NCBI GenBank assembly: GCA_021186555.1
Contig: JAJKFL010000012.1
Location: 19,355,711-19,419,710, forward strand
DNA length: 64,000 nt
From: Reticulitermes speratus
Lineage: Eukaryota; Arthropoda; Insecta; Blattodea; Rhinotermitidae
Direction: 5' to 3'
Under the pieces are notes generated by a model. It saw only the letters and a program-made list of their open reading frames with translations, ran no database searches and had not been told where the DNA came from. Both the position numbers and the translations under genes were made by a program. Within the stretch, counting starts at the first letter, position 1, and every line of letters begins with the position of its first letter. Positions 53,700-63,766 of the stretch are shown one piece after another.

Positions 53700-54230
53700 A
53701 AACTTTTCCCACCCCCCGCTGAGATACTGAGGAGCTGGAAATTTGTATATCAGGGCGGATTTTGTCAAGGGATAAATTAATGCACCAACAGGTATTCTGT
53801 GTTTTTTTTCTGTCTCGTGGTCTTCCATGCAGAAGGCCTCTGTTCAACGGCCTCTCCGCATGACCTCCCCTTCACTCACCTGTGACTAAGTCAACACGTT
53901 GTGCATGTGGAGAAAAGCAGCCAGAGACCGCGGTGTAATCTCCATACTAAACCGTAGGTTTATTCTTTCACTGTGTATCTTCACTATGAATCTGTAATGG
54001 GGGTTGGGAGGGGGGTGTGAAATGGAATTGTAACGAACAGCTGTTTTTTTTTTCGACAAACGTGGCGCCGTACCTTAAGCCCAGATATGCACATGGAGTC
54101 CAAAATTTTGAAACAACAATTTTGGAAACATAAGCCCCAAATGTAAGATCAACAGCACTCTAAAAACCGAACAGTTTTAAGATGAATATGGCAAATTGTA
54201 GAACTGGGATACAATAGTCCGTATAAAGAC
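53700..54230. other. No gene recognised
   Basis: Includes a G-rich GGGGGTTGGGAGGGGGGTGT block at about 53998-54017 and a T run near 54042-54053. Confidence 0.35.
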
Positions 54231-54235
54231 CAGGC

Positions 54236-54478
54236 TACGGGGCGGCTAACGGGGGGTTCAAACCCAGACAGGGGGCAATAACTTATCTTTTCTGAAACTT
54301 CCACTATGGCTCTGGGGCGCACTCAGCCTTTTATTTAATAGGCATCGGGATTCTTTCCTAGAGATAGAACGGCCGAGGCGTGGGGTTGACCACTTACTTT
54401 CCTCTATTGACGATAAGAATTAATGAAGCTATACTTGTATTCCCCCTATACGCCTTCATAGTTTAGACAGGTAAGACT
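54236..54478 (+). mobile_element. SINE-B/C copy, old
   Basis: Head CTACGGGGCGGCTAACGGGG and GGTTCAAACCCAG (B box), then GGCTCTGGGGCGCACTCAGC, GAACGGCCGAGGCGTGGGGT, TGACCACTTAC and tail CGCCTTCATAG. Confidence 0.7.
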
Positions 54479-54484
54479 TTATCT

Positions 54485-54915
54485 TCCACCAAACTGTAAT
54501 GTGCTGAATTTCAGTCGGTGGTTGACAGTTTTCTGTCACCTAGCATTTTAAAGACAGAAATTTAAAACTTGACATGCAAAAAGCCGTAATTTACCCTTCT
54601 GGTTATTCTAGCGACCGGTGCATGACGTCACATTGGCCTAACGAACAGATGAGTGACATTCGGAGTCGCATTAATCAGCAGCTGCACGCCTGTAACTCTC
54701 CAGGCAGGGTATTCCTGGACATTTGGACATTTTGCATCCCTTTAAGAAACCCACAAACATGAGGGTTGATAAGTAACTGAGGGTAATAGAATATTTGTTT
54801 AATTTTTCGTAATCTAGGTATAAAAATATGCTGAAACCATCTAAATACATACTAAGGAGAGAGTTAGTGTCATGTAGTGTAACTGATGTGAGCGTTGAGG
54901 CTAAAATTACGGGCA
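54485..54915. other. No gene; one CRE site
   Basis: GACCGGTGCATGACGTCACA at about 54612 repeats the ACCGGTG...TGACGTCA pairing seen at 33.94 kb. Confidence 0.35.
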
Positions 54916-54919
54916 TTAT

Positions 54920-55133
54920 GGAGGCATCTGTTGGAGTTTCGACGTTTCGGAGGAACCTGCCGCCTCAATCTTCGATGTGTGTGTGTGGCCTGATAGAAAG
55001 GTACTTGCGTTTTGGAGGAACCTGCTGCCTCCTTCTTCAAGTTGGGAGTTCTGTATTAAAGACAGGCACCAAGAAGTTCTTCAGAAATGTCGGTATTTAT
55101 TGACTAGACCGTACGGCGTCAAATTCCGTAGGA
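54920..55133. mobile_element. Diverged G-like fold-back
   Basis: TTTCGACGTTTCGGAGGAAC at the left, a repeated GGAGGAACCTGCNGCCTC word in the middle (twice), and GTCAAATTCCGTAGGATT at the right. On the - strand the left part reads GAAGA-TT-GAGG-(9)-CCTC-CGAAACGTCG. Confidence 0.55.
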
Positions 55134-55139
55134 TTGTTA

Positions 55140-56370
55140 GGCCCTGTATTCAGTGCAGTTGATGTTTCAGTCACTTTACGTTCTGCATATCGAAGTTTCA
55201 GTGCGCTACTTTCACTTGCACCCTACCTGTTTGTGGTCTGCCCTTTGCCTTTGTGAAGCAGGACTAAAAGGCATCCATTACGGCCCTTGTTCAAATTTTA
55301 TCCTTACTTTTATACCCCGAATTTCGCTGCAAAACCGCGTTTTAGAGTAGAAGTGAGGTAATGAGATTGCTGACTGTGTCATGAGCTCGCCGCTCCATGG
55401 AACAACCGCCATGAATTTTGAATTGCTAGTACTACTAAGCTGGCTTGACGGCTGAGAGGCAATTCTTGTAGGACACCGTCAGACAAGCGAAACTCATTCT
55501 GAGCAAAAAAAAAAAATTACAGGTCACAGTGTGTACAGGAAAAAACGTTTACCCTGTAACACGTTTTTATTTTTTGTGTTTTTAAAGACGTGTTCTTAAC
55601 GGGGCTGTTTGTGGTGTTAGAGGCGCATCAGCATCGAAAGCTGTATGCGGGGGTTGCTCAATTGGAAAGATGGCAAGAATGATAAATTTAGAAACTGTCG
55701 TGGCTTATTTCAAGGACGACTAATCCGATAAAACCGAACATCCCGTGTGAGTTGATAGAGTCCCTCTTTTGTGTTCGGGGGAACTGATTTCGAATGGCGG
55801 TTAGGGGTTTTTTTTTATATTTTCCTCATATCCTTCAGGAAAATTGTAAGGTGTGATCCTAAAATAGGCTAGATCGATTCCAATTCACTAGTCATGATCA
55901 TCCTGTCATTCAGTGTGTGTTACACAGTCATCGCCGTCCGTTAAGGGTCTAGTTTACACCCCCAAAGTGCGTGATAGAGTACTCTGAATTGCGGCTGGGT
56001 TCACAGTTTTATTGACAATCACCACTAGATACATTCACAAGTACAGGTTATAAGCTTGGAGTCACAGATTTGTTAAAATTGTTTAAACAACTTTCGCTCT
56101 CCGTGGCGGGTCTTCTGTTCCTTTTAACCACTTTCCTTGTGCCTACTCCTTGTCTCCAACCTCTTCTTTTTAATTCTCTCTGTCCCTTAACTCATATCAT
56201 AGAGCGAAACGAGAAGGTCGGAGGGTCACAGGGTCCTTCCTCAGGCTAGATTTGGACACACAAAACGAAATGTTTTCCCTTCTCGAGCTGGGGTGGTGGC
56301 TGGGACTCGATCGAACTCGATGTTCGGCTACACAGGTATGAGGACGTATCGAACACTTTTTGCATTTAAG
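55140..56370. other. No gene recognised
   Basis: Unique-looking DNA with an A run at 55507-55518. Confidence 0.4.
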
Positions 56371-56386
56371 ACTTTACAGTCATTTT

Positions 56387-56638
56387 TTTCAATGGCTTGA
56401 CAGCCCCTTGGGGGCCTAGGCCGCCTCATTTTTCGAGGCTTCACGATCACACACTTTTTAGACACACGGTAGGACTCCTCTGGACGAGTGACCAGCCCGT
56501 CGCAGAGACCTCTGCCTGACAACACACAACACTCACAAGAGACAGACATCCATGACCTAGGCGGGATTCTAACCCACAATCCAAGTAAGCGAGCAGCCGT
56601 AGACCCACGCCTTAGACCACGCGGCCACTGTGATCGGC
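56387..56638 (-). mobile_element. SINE-A copy, full length, with 13-bp TSD
   Basis: Head GCGTGGTCTAAGGCGTGGGT in complement; B box altered (GGTTAGAATCCC). Perfect duplication TTACAGTCATTTT at 56374-56386 and 56639-56651. Confidence 0.95.
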
Positions 56639-56659
56639 TTACAGTCATTTTAAATGCAA

Positions 56660-57390
56660 GAATGATGAGGTCTTTACAGTTTTTTTTAATATCAGGGCTA
56701 AGTGAAATGGTTTGATGAGGATAAAGGAAGATTGCGTATTTAATATTTCGTAATAGTGTCGGTTGCCGCTCCTGCAGATTTGCCTTAGCCCACAGAACTC
56801 TTCCTGCGCATTCTTCCCTTGTTCTTTGTTCGTCATCTTCCTGCCATATCCCTTTAGCTGCTACGCAGTCACAGCAATTGACGCAACCTCGTGTAATAGC
56901 GAAATACGTGCCATCGGGAACGCGTCTGTTAACACTGCGCCTCTCAGTTTCTTATCTGGGTGACGTTCCCTGTGACACGGGATTAAAGATAATTTTCCTT
57001 ACACGCGTGAAAGAGGTTTGTGCAGTTGGCAGACCTGTTTTGCGTCAGGAGGTCTGACTGCATGAGTGACGTAGCCGCGTGGGGACCTGTTTAATCCCCG
57101 CTCAATGAAATTGCTCCAATTCGCTAAGAAATAAAGGAGAAAAGTGAAAAAAGACGAAGATGGAAATTGTCTGCAGTCAGACTTGGTCAAATGGTTATGG
57201 TGGAGTAGATGATGATGCTGTTCCATATAAATGGATTGCAAGGGTCGGTCACACTGCCATTATGACCCTGTGAGATTTCATAGGGTGTGTGAAAAGGAAG
57301 TTGGTTTTTGTATAATGTCACCGATGGCGCCAGCAACAGAACCTACTGTCACGGGATGCCAAAACCGTTAAACAGATCACAACTAACAAT
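56660..57390. other. No gene recognised
   Basis: Unique-looking DNA. Confidence 0.35.
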
Positions 57391-57396
57391 GAAACA

Positions 57397-57577
57397 ATGT
57401 AAAGTAAAGTTCACCCTAGAACAGGCCATGAAGGCCCAGAGGGGGAGTAGAGGTATAGCTCTACTCTTTCCTTAACCTCGGCGCTAGATAGGGGTGCGTG
57501 GTCAAGGCCACGCCTCGGCCGCTTTACCCCCGGGAATGACCCGGTACCCATTGTACAGGAGGCTGGGTAGGCCCCAC
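57397..57577 (-). mobile_element. SINE-B copy, 5'-truncated
   Basis: Tail and middle only: GTAAAGTTCACCCTAGAACA, GAGGTATAGCTCTACTCTTT, GGCCGCTTTACCCCCGGGAA, ATTGTACAGGAGGCTGGGTA. It stops before the tRNA-like head. Confidence 0.85.
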
Positions 57578-57579
57578 TG

Positions 57580-58020
57580 TGCAAGCTTAAAATTGGTTAT
57601 AAATTTCACACTGATCTTTATACACACTGCGTAACCATGTGAATGCATTATAATAGTCTGTTCTTCATGTTCTCGGTTATGTGTTTTCATTTTGCACGGC
57701 ACACATTAGAACTGCGTACCTTTGCGTCGTGCCGTGTTCTGTCAGTCGGTGTCAGTACTGTCTCGTTCCCAGTGCAGCCCATCTCTGTACTCTAGCATTC
57801 ACGTCGCAATATGCACTGAACATTCTTCGTCTCAACAAACATTGAGCAAGTGATGACGGTGACATTGCGTAACAAACAGAAGGTGCAACTAATACAGCAA
57901 AGTTCAGCTGCTGCAAAGTGTATCAGTTTTAATCCTTCAATGACGTTGGGATCGAAATTCTAACTAGGACCAAAAACGGAAGGGTTTTTAATTTATAATG
58001 CTGTTCGTTGCATTCAGGAA
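57580..58020. other. No gene recognised
   Basis: Unique-looking DNA. Confidence 0.3.
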
Positions 58021-58023
58021 CGT

Positions 58024-58106
58024 ACAATGCACCGAGGCGGGCAGTGTGTAAAGAATGAAAGGTCCGTGCAGTGCACCGAGACCGGCATTGAGAGTTTAAA
58101 GTGTTC
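58024..58106. repeat. Two diverged direct repeats next to fold-back H
   Basis: TGCACCGAGGCGGGCAGTGT and TGCACCGAGACCGGCATTGA start about 46 bp apart. Probably part of the outer element. Confidence 0.5.
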
Positions 58107-58112
58107 TGTGGA

Positions 58113-58556
58113 CAGAATCAAGGTAAAATCCGTCCAAACACAACTACGTTCATTTATACAGAACAACGTATTTCGACCGTTTACGTCATCTTCAGGTTCA
58201 CAGTTCAGGTTCACAGTTTGAACCTGAACGGTCGAAACATGTTGTTCTGTACCCTTGATTTGAGGCTTCCGCCGCGATGTTCATGAGATCTGCGCTCTTC
58301 TGGGATATTACGCGGCGTCGTGTGGTAATTGTTTACCGACGTTTCGGGACAACGTATAGGTCCCATCTTTACGAGTAAATAGTCCGAGTAGGAAAAGGGA
58401 TTTTGTACTATTGACCCGTGAAGGTGGGACCGATACGTTGTCCCGAAACGTCGGTAAACAATTACCACACGACCCCGCGTAATATCCCAGAAGAGCGCAG
58501 ATCTCATGTTGTTCTGTAAATATAGTTGTGTTTGGACGGATTTTATCTTGATTCTG
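58113..58556. mobile_element. Fold-back element H, split by family G
   Basis: Left arm AGAATCAAGGTAAAATCCGT and CCAAACACAACTA (58113-58155). The right arm ends in TAGTTGTGTTTGGACGG and ATTTTATCTTGATTCT (58522-58556). Near the middle of the left half, on the - strand: CCTGAAGA-T-GAC-(7)-GTC-GAAAT (about 58168-58197). The right arm is interrupted by the G element at 58252-58504. Confidence 0.8.
58252..58504 (+). mobile_element. Family G fold-back, full, with 14-bp TSD
   Basis: Both halves complete: CTTGATTTGAGGCTTCCGCC at the start, CTTCTGGGATATTACGCGGC, GTTTACCGACGTTTCGGGAC, centre, then the mirror ending GAAGAGCGCAGATCT. Perfect duplication CATGTTGTTCTGTA at 58238-58251 and 58505-58518, which lies inside element H. 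Confidence 0.92.
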
Positions 58557-58559
58557 TAT

Positions 58560-59430
58560 AAATAACACAACGGAATAACTTCCTTTAAAAAAGTTCTGTG
58601 GAAGTTTTGACGGGTTTTAACTCCTAAGATATTAGTTATGCACGTATTTTGCTATTGTGTAACTCATGGCCGGTTTATTGCAAATTGGTCTTTGTGTTTC
58701 TACAACTGAAGGTGGCAGTAAATCCCCCAACGTGGAACAGTGACAGAATACAATATTGCGGTTCCGAACAAAGCACCATATTTGTGTAGCATATTGTGAT
58801 ATTTCGGATCCTGGCATCATTGATTTTTATGTCAATACAGGGGCAGCTTAACGTGACAATCTGTACTGCTCTTCAGTTGTCTCGCATCAGTTTGTCTATC
58901 ATTTAAGTTATTATATTCGTAGAGGGAATGATGTACTCGATGTAATGCCAGTCTGTGTTTGCTGTCATAACAGGTCGAATTGCCTTAAAGTGTTTGGCCA
59001 GTTTTTGCGGGCTGTGGTCATTTCTTCTATAGAGCGTTGACTAGGTAAAGATTTATATGTCCCAGCAGATCAGAGGCTGTACTTTGTCTTGTCATTGCAA
59101 AGTTGGCTTGTAGTCGGAATGGAAACCTCCCGACGACAGTAGAGAGCATGTAAAGATTTTTCTTGCCCTCCCACACACACGAACTCATCGTCATGCCCCT
59201 GTGGGAGACCTGGTGCTAATCCTGCTGCTGCTGCCTGCCGACTGCACTTCCTGTTCCCGGGCACGCTCGGTTCGATGTTCATAGCAAGTTGATTCCCATC
59301 CACCTCGCGCACAAGACTAGCATACTAGTTCAACACATTTATGCTGTCACGTTACGTGGGCAGACGTACCTACTTCATGTTTTCCTGTCTCAAATAGAAA
59401 ATATGCATTAGTATTTAAATGCATTCAGTG
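58560..59430. other. No gene recognised
   Basis: Unique-looking DNA; CTGCTGCTG near 59221. Confidence 0.35.
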
Positions 59431-59435
59431 AAGGT

Positions 59436-59640
59436 TCCGAGCAAGTTGTCTTAAGCGGTAAGTAAGGCTGCTGACTTGTACTCGGTAGGTACCCGGTTTG
59501 AATCTCTTACACACCACTATGTCTTGACTGTGATTTTCCTCATGACATCCAGGCAAGTACTAACCACTTCCGCTTCCTTCCGCATACTTTACTCTTACGT
59601 TTTACTATTATCGAATTACTCAACATACATGGTCTTGAGT
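59436..59640 (+). mobile_element. SINE-F copy, old
   Basis: Head GTAAGTAAGGCTGCTGACTT and B-box-like CGGTTTGAATCTCT; later CACCGTCGTTAAAAATCTGC as the family tail. Confidence 0.5.
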
Positions 59641-59696
59641 TCCTGACACCGTCGTTAAAAATCTGCAAATAAGGAAAGCAATGTTGTCTCTGTCGA

Positions 59697-59967
59697 CGCC
59701 GTAAAGGAGAATAGGGAAGCAGAGTTATAGTCCCACTCATTCTTAACTCGGCGCTAGGTAGAGGTTGGTGGTAAACGTCACGCCGCCGCCGATTTACTCC
59801 CGGGAACAATCCCTGTGCCCATTAAATAGGAGGCTGGGTGGGCCTCAGTGTCTGTCTGGACTCCCGGAGAAGAGAAAACACGCTTTTTCCTGCCAGGGTT
59901 CGAAACCGGGATAGCCCTGTCCATAGCCTAGGCCCTATACTGACTGCGCTATCCCGACCTAATCGGT
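59697..59967 (-). mobile_element. SINE-C/B copy, full length
   Basis: Tail GGGAAGCAGAGTTATAGTCC, GGTAGAGGTTGGTGGTAAAC, CGATTTACTCCCGGGAACAA, centre ATTAAATAGGAGGCTGGGTG, B box GGTTCGAAACCGGG, head GGTCGGGATAGCGCAGTCAG in complement. Confidence 0.8.
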
Positions 59968-60145
59968 AGGTAAAGACGTAAGGAATTCTTCGTTTTGCGT
60001 TGATAGAGTTAATTGTATCTGAAATGAAGGTGTGCAGGTGTTCCAAATATGATAAAAAATTTCGTTACTTTTTTCGTGGCAGTTCAGTCTCGGACTTTGC
60101 GCAGAACAAGTTTCTCTTAGCGTCCATCTCTGAGATGTTTTTTGA

Positions 60146-60278
60146 GTGCGTGCCCCAGAGCCCGTCTGGACGCCTTATAGAAAAAAGAATTTTCTACCTC
60201 TCTCGGCAGTAGAACTCCGAGTAGTCGGTCGACCAGTCCGTATTCTTGTGAGTACACCGACTGGGATATCCCGGCTTC
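60146..60278 (-). mobile_element. SINE-C head fragment
   Basis: CCCAGAGCCCGTCTGGACGC, then a degraded B box and GCCGGGATATCCCAGTCGGT (complement of the right end), a tRNA-like head of the SINE-B/C type. Confidence 0.6.
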
Positions 60279-60397
60279 CAAATGTGGGAATAATATTAAA
60301 ACTGATTACGTATAAATTGTGAAGATCTGAAATGGACCGAACTGGCAAGGGAAAATATGGAAATCCGAATTCAGAGATGAATGTGATGAACCGTTGG

Positions 60398-60650
60398 GAA
60401 GATGGCTAAGTTGTGGTACTTGTGACTTGTAAGCGGGAGGTGACCGGTTTGAATTTCTGCCACAACACCGACTGTACTGATTGAGGGCTTTGCGTATATT
60501 GTTTTGTGAGTTGCAGGAGACAGGTTCTGGGTTTGTACCTCAAACAAAGGCACGATCTCTCCTTGCCGATCCATTCCAGTTAATTATTCACTGAACATTG
60601 TATCATCCAACATTACATAAAATATCTGTTAACAGCGTCCTTAAATAAGC
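60398..60650 (+). mobile_element. SINE-F copy
   Basis: GATGGCTAAGTTGTGGTACT, CTTGTAAGCGGGAGG, B-box-like CCGGTTTGAATTTCTG, then TTATTCACTGAACATTGTAT and tail AACAGCGTCCTTAAATAAGC. Confidence 0.6.
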
Positions 60651-60654
60651 CACA

Positions 60655-61135
60655 AAATAAAACACGATTAATTAGACATGCCACAAGGACAATAAATAAT
60701 CGCTGCCTGTAGTGCAAAACAAGACAAAACACGCCCCACTGGTGCCGTATGACAGTAACACATTGTGACATGACAGTACTGGAGGCAGTTTGCGTGCTGA
60801 CACCTGGCTGCTATTTGAGGCTTATATATTGCTACGAATTCCGGTAACTGATCTAGCGTTTATTGCATTATGAAATAAACCTGTAAATATCCTTATTCTA
60901 AATAGTCTCTAATAGACAGTGCTGTCGCATTTTATGCGAATTTGAAATAGTGCCACACAAAAATACTAATAATGTCTGGATTTTTGCGCAAATTTTGAAG
61001 TAATGCGAATTATTAAATTAATTCTTATTGTTAATTTATTAATTTTTTTGCTTAAAATTATGTCAAAAAATAAAAACTACGCTAAAGTGGTTGCAGGTTC
61101 AGAAGCAACGGGAACGAATCCCGCCTAACTTAATA
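60655..61135. other. No gene recognised
   Basis: AT-rich. A B-box-like GGGAACGAATCCCGCC at about 61109 may be a SINE scrap. Confidence 0.3.
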
Positions 61136-61142
61136 TTGTATT

Positions 61143-61250
61143 GTATATTAAACCAACCAAATGCACCTTCACTATCAATTTTTAATAGTAATTACAACTT
61201 TCCCCTACAAATGTTTCGGTCTGCTTAGAAATTTAAAAATGCACTGTGAA
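61143..61250 (-). mobile_element. Relative of the 48-kb fold-back family
   Basis: AAACCAACCAAATGCACCTT and CCCCTACAAATGTTTCGGTC parallel AAAACCAACAAATGCAC and CTACATGTTTCGGCC at 48.16-48.23 kb. The core is degraded. Confidence 0.5.
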
Positions 61251-61292
61251 GGGCACATAAAAAATTAATATTGTACATTTTCCGTGCAATTG

Positions 61293-61296
<4 letters not shown>

Positions 61297-61330
<34 letters not shown>
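61297..61330. repeat. AT dinucleotide run
   Basis: Pure TA/AT microsatellite directly left of SINE-A. Confidence 0.95.
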
Positions 61331-61331
<1 letters not shown>

Positions 61332-61340
61332 TCAACTGGC

Positions 61341-61597
61341 AGATTCCAGTGGCCGTGCGGTTTAAGGCTTGGGTTCGCGGCCGCTCGATTGCTGAGATTG
61401 TGGGTTCGAACCCCGCCGGGGGCATGGATATCTGTCTCTTATGAGTGTTGTGTGCTGTCAGGTAGAGGTCTCTGCGACGGGCTGATCACTCGTCCAGAGA
61501 TTCCTGCCGAGTGTGGTTTGTGTAACTAAGAGCAATCGTGAAGCCTCGATAATGAGGAGGCCCTGGCCCACTAGGGGCTGTTGCGCCATGGGGGGAA
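61341..61597 (+). mobile_element. SINE-A copy, full length
   Basis: Head GTGCGGTTTAAGGCTTGGGT, B box GGTTCGAACCCC, 3' end GGCTGTTGCGCCATGG with an A tail. Flanks AAGTCAACTGGC and AAGTTAATTACC may be a decayed duplication. Its 3' end abuts a fold-back element. Confidence 0.93.
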
Positions 61598-61602
61598 AAA
61601 AT

Positions 61603-61938
61603 AAGTTAATTACCAACAAATTACAGTTCTCCATAAACAGACAAGCACGTCTACATGTTTCGGCTATTAATTGTAGCCATCTTCAGGGAGCATCATTTTA
61701 TACTAAAAGACATACAGCATTAGCACATAGCTTTGCGAATTGTAAATGGTACAATACACAACACCATTGTACTAGTATTGTGTATTGTACCCTTCACTGT
61801 TGACAAAGCTCTGTGCTAATGCTGTGTACGTCTTTGAGAATATACTAATGCCTTCTGAGGATGGTTATAACTGAGAGCTGAAATATGGAGGAGCTGCTAT
61901 CTATTTATGGAGAAGTGCAAGTTGTTGGTATTTAACTT
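61603..61938. mobile_element. Long fold-back element, two core copies
   Basis: Arms AAGTTAATTACCAAC and ATTACAGTTCTCCATAAA at the left match the complement of the right end (TTTATGGAGAAGTGC, GTTGTTGGTATTTAACTT). Centre GTACAATACACAACACCATT mirrored by ATTGTGTATTGTAC. Left core (- strand): CCTGAAGA-T-GGCTA-(8)-TAGCC-GAAAC at 61654-61688. The right core (+ strand, 61854-61883) is decayed. Confidence 0.85.
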
Positions 61939-61939
61939 A

Positions 61940-62395
61940 TTTATTTATACATCCCCCCCCTATTTTACGTTTATTCTTAAGGGGAAAATCAGTCTTGAAT
62001 TTTGAGTGATCTTCAGGAATGCTTCCCTAGCATAAAATGCAACCACATTGTGTTTAGTACAATGCAGTAAAACAGAGGTGCATGTAGTTACATCTTCCTT
62101 TGAATAATCCTTCAGACTCTGGAATGTGACAACAGACCACTGTCTTAAATGCAGATATTGTACCTAGGCAAGGTCTGGTGATCACGCCATAAATATACGT
62201 GTTGTGTTTTGTAAACTTGTGCAACGTATTGCAGGCTGCATACCAACTAGGCTCGCTGCACTCGGAACTGATCGATATGAGAATACAAATTATTCGTCAG
62301 CGGACGTAGCTGGATGTATATATATATAACCCATTAGGTGACTTTATAATTCGATAGCGTGTACTTTTCACGTGTAGGCTGATGTATAATTACAT
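61940..62395. other. No gene recognised
   Basis: AT-rich DNA with a C run at 61954-61961. Confidence 0.3.
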
Positions 62396-62401
62396 TTGGT
62401 A

Positions 62402-62690
62402 ACTAGCCTTGCGTAGTCTAGCAAGTGGACTCTGGCGGTAAGGCTTGTGACATGAATTCGGGAGGTTCTTCTTTCGAATCTCGGCTGTAACACCGACTAG
62501 TCTGACTTAAAGGTTTTTGTGGTTTTGTTGATTCCCCCCAGGCACATTTTGGGCAGTACCTTAACTTAAGCAAGAGCCGTTTCCTTTCATACTCTACCCA
62601 ATTTATCTTTCATTGAACATTTTACCATTCGACGATACTGAGTCAGAGACAGCGGCGTTAAACAAACCGTGAATAGATGAAGTAAACCGG
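62402..62690 (+). mobile_element. SINE-F copy, best preserved
   Basis: Head GCCTTGCGTAGTCTAGCAAG, GGTAAGGCTTGTGAC, B-box-like TTTCGAATCTCGGC, body AAAGGTTTTTGTGGTTTTG, CATTGAACATTTTACCATTC, tail GACAGCGGCGTTAAACAAAC. Confidence 0.65.
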
Positions 62691-62695
62691 CCTTA

Positions 62696-62775
62696 TACGG
62701 GGTGGCGCAAGTCACTTGACACTCGATGTTTAACGTCTTGCCTCTAGAGTCAAGTGACATTTGCGCCACCCTGTA
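62696..62775. mobile_element. Hairpin MITE, 80 bp, mariner-type ends
   Basis: TACGGGGTGGCGCAAGTCAC at the left and complement TACAGGGTGGCGCAAATGTC at the right, flanked by TA. The arms continue through CTTGAC and leave about 26 bp of loop. Confidence 0.85.
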
Positions 62776-62955
62776 TAATTAGGCCGTGCATGATAATAAT
62801 CGAAATCTAGAGTACAGTTTTGATATAACGGGTACTTATGAAACATTTGAAAGTATGGAAATGTGGAATAGAAGATATTTAGACGCAGTAAATATGAGGT
62901 GTCTGTGCATGACATCGAGATTTAAAATTAGGAGTGAAGAAGAAAGCTAGTCATT

Positions 62956-63096
62956 TGTGATGTGATGCAGTGTAGTCTGGTAGAACGGCGTAAATACTCG
63001 AATGAACATGCTGCCTCTGTCATCTACCCTGAAGAGTGAGGCAGTAGGTTGCTCCGAAATGATATCTCTGCCAGACTGCATGGCGTCACATCCTAC
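62956..63096 (+). mobile_element. Fold-back element with variant core
   Basis: Arms GATGTGATGCAGTGTAGTCT and, in complement, GATGTGACGCCATGCAGTCT. The + strand interior reads CCTGAAGA-GTGAG-...-GCTCC-GAAAT (63027-63060). Confidence 0.7.
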
Positions 63097-63099
63097 ACA

Positions 63100-63438
63100 C
63101 AACTATCGTATTCACCGCCGTGAACACCTAAAATGTTGTGCACGGAAGTGAAGATATTCGCTTGTGGCTGCGAGTAAAGAATCTTATTGAAGATATGGAA
63201 GTTTGTAAGAGTCGCTTGAAGCAAAGCGTGTGAAGAACTGCTCCGTGTACATCCACAGGACAAGCTGATAAGCTGTGTTTTGTAGATGTACTGGTAAATG
63301 AGACTTACGAAGACCGTGAACAAGGCAGACGTTTCTATTTTATTCAAGGAACATTTCACAAACCTTGTTTCGGGGGAGAAGAAACTCTGTTATACAAGTA
63401 GGATGGGAATGTTTGGCAATAATTAAGATATGTCCCCC
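63100..63438. other. No gene recognised
   Basis: An 88-codon frame on the - strand here has no family features. Confidence 0.35.
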
Positions 63439-63446
63439 AATGAAGT

Positions 63447-63758
63447 GGGGCACGCGGTGGCACAGTTGGTTAGGCCACTGCGCTACAAGCCTGAAGTTCG
63501 CGGGTTCGATTCCCGATGGAGTCATTAGTATTTTTCATTTACTAATTCCTTCCAGCCACACTATGGTCCTGGGGTCGACTCAACCTCTGACATAAATGAG
63601 TACCAGGGGTGTCTCCTGGGAGTAAAGGCGGCTGGTTCTTAGGGCTGACAACCTTGCCGTCTTCTTGTGCCGATTGTCTAGAAATTCTGGGAGCCTCGAC
63701 CTCCTGGAGCCCCAAAGGTCTGTCCAGCCCTGTAAAGGGATAGCTTTACCTTACCTAA
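63447..63758 (+). mobile_element. SINE-E copy, full length, with 8-bp TSD
   Basis: tRNA-like head GCACGCGGTGGCACAGTTGG, then TTAGGCCACTGCGC and B box GGGTTCGATTCCCG (well preserved). Body CCTGGGGTCGACTCAACCTC, tail TAGCTTTACCTTACC. Duplication AATGAAGT at 63439-63446 and 63759-63766. Confidence 0.92.
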
Positions 63759-63766
63759 AATGAAGT

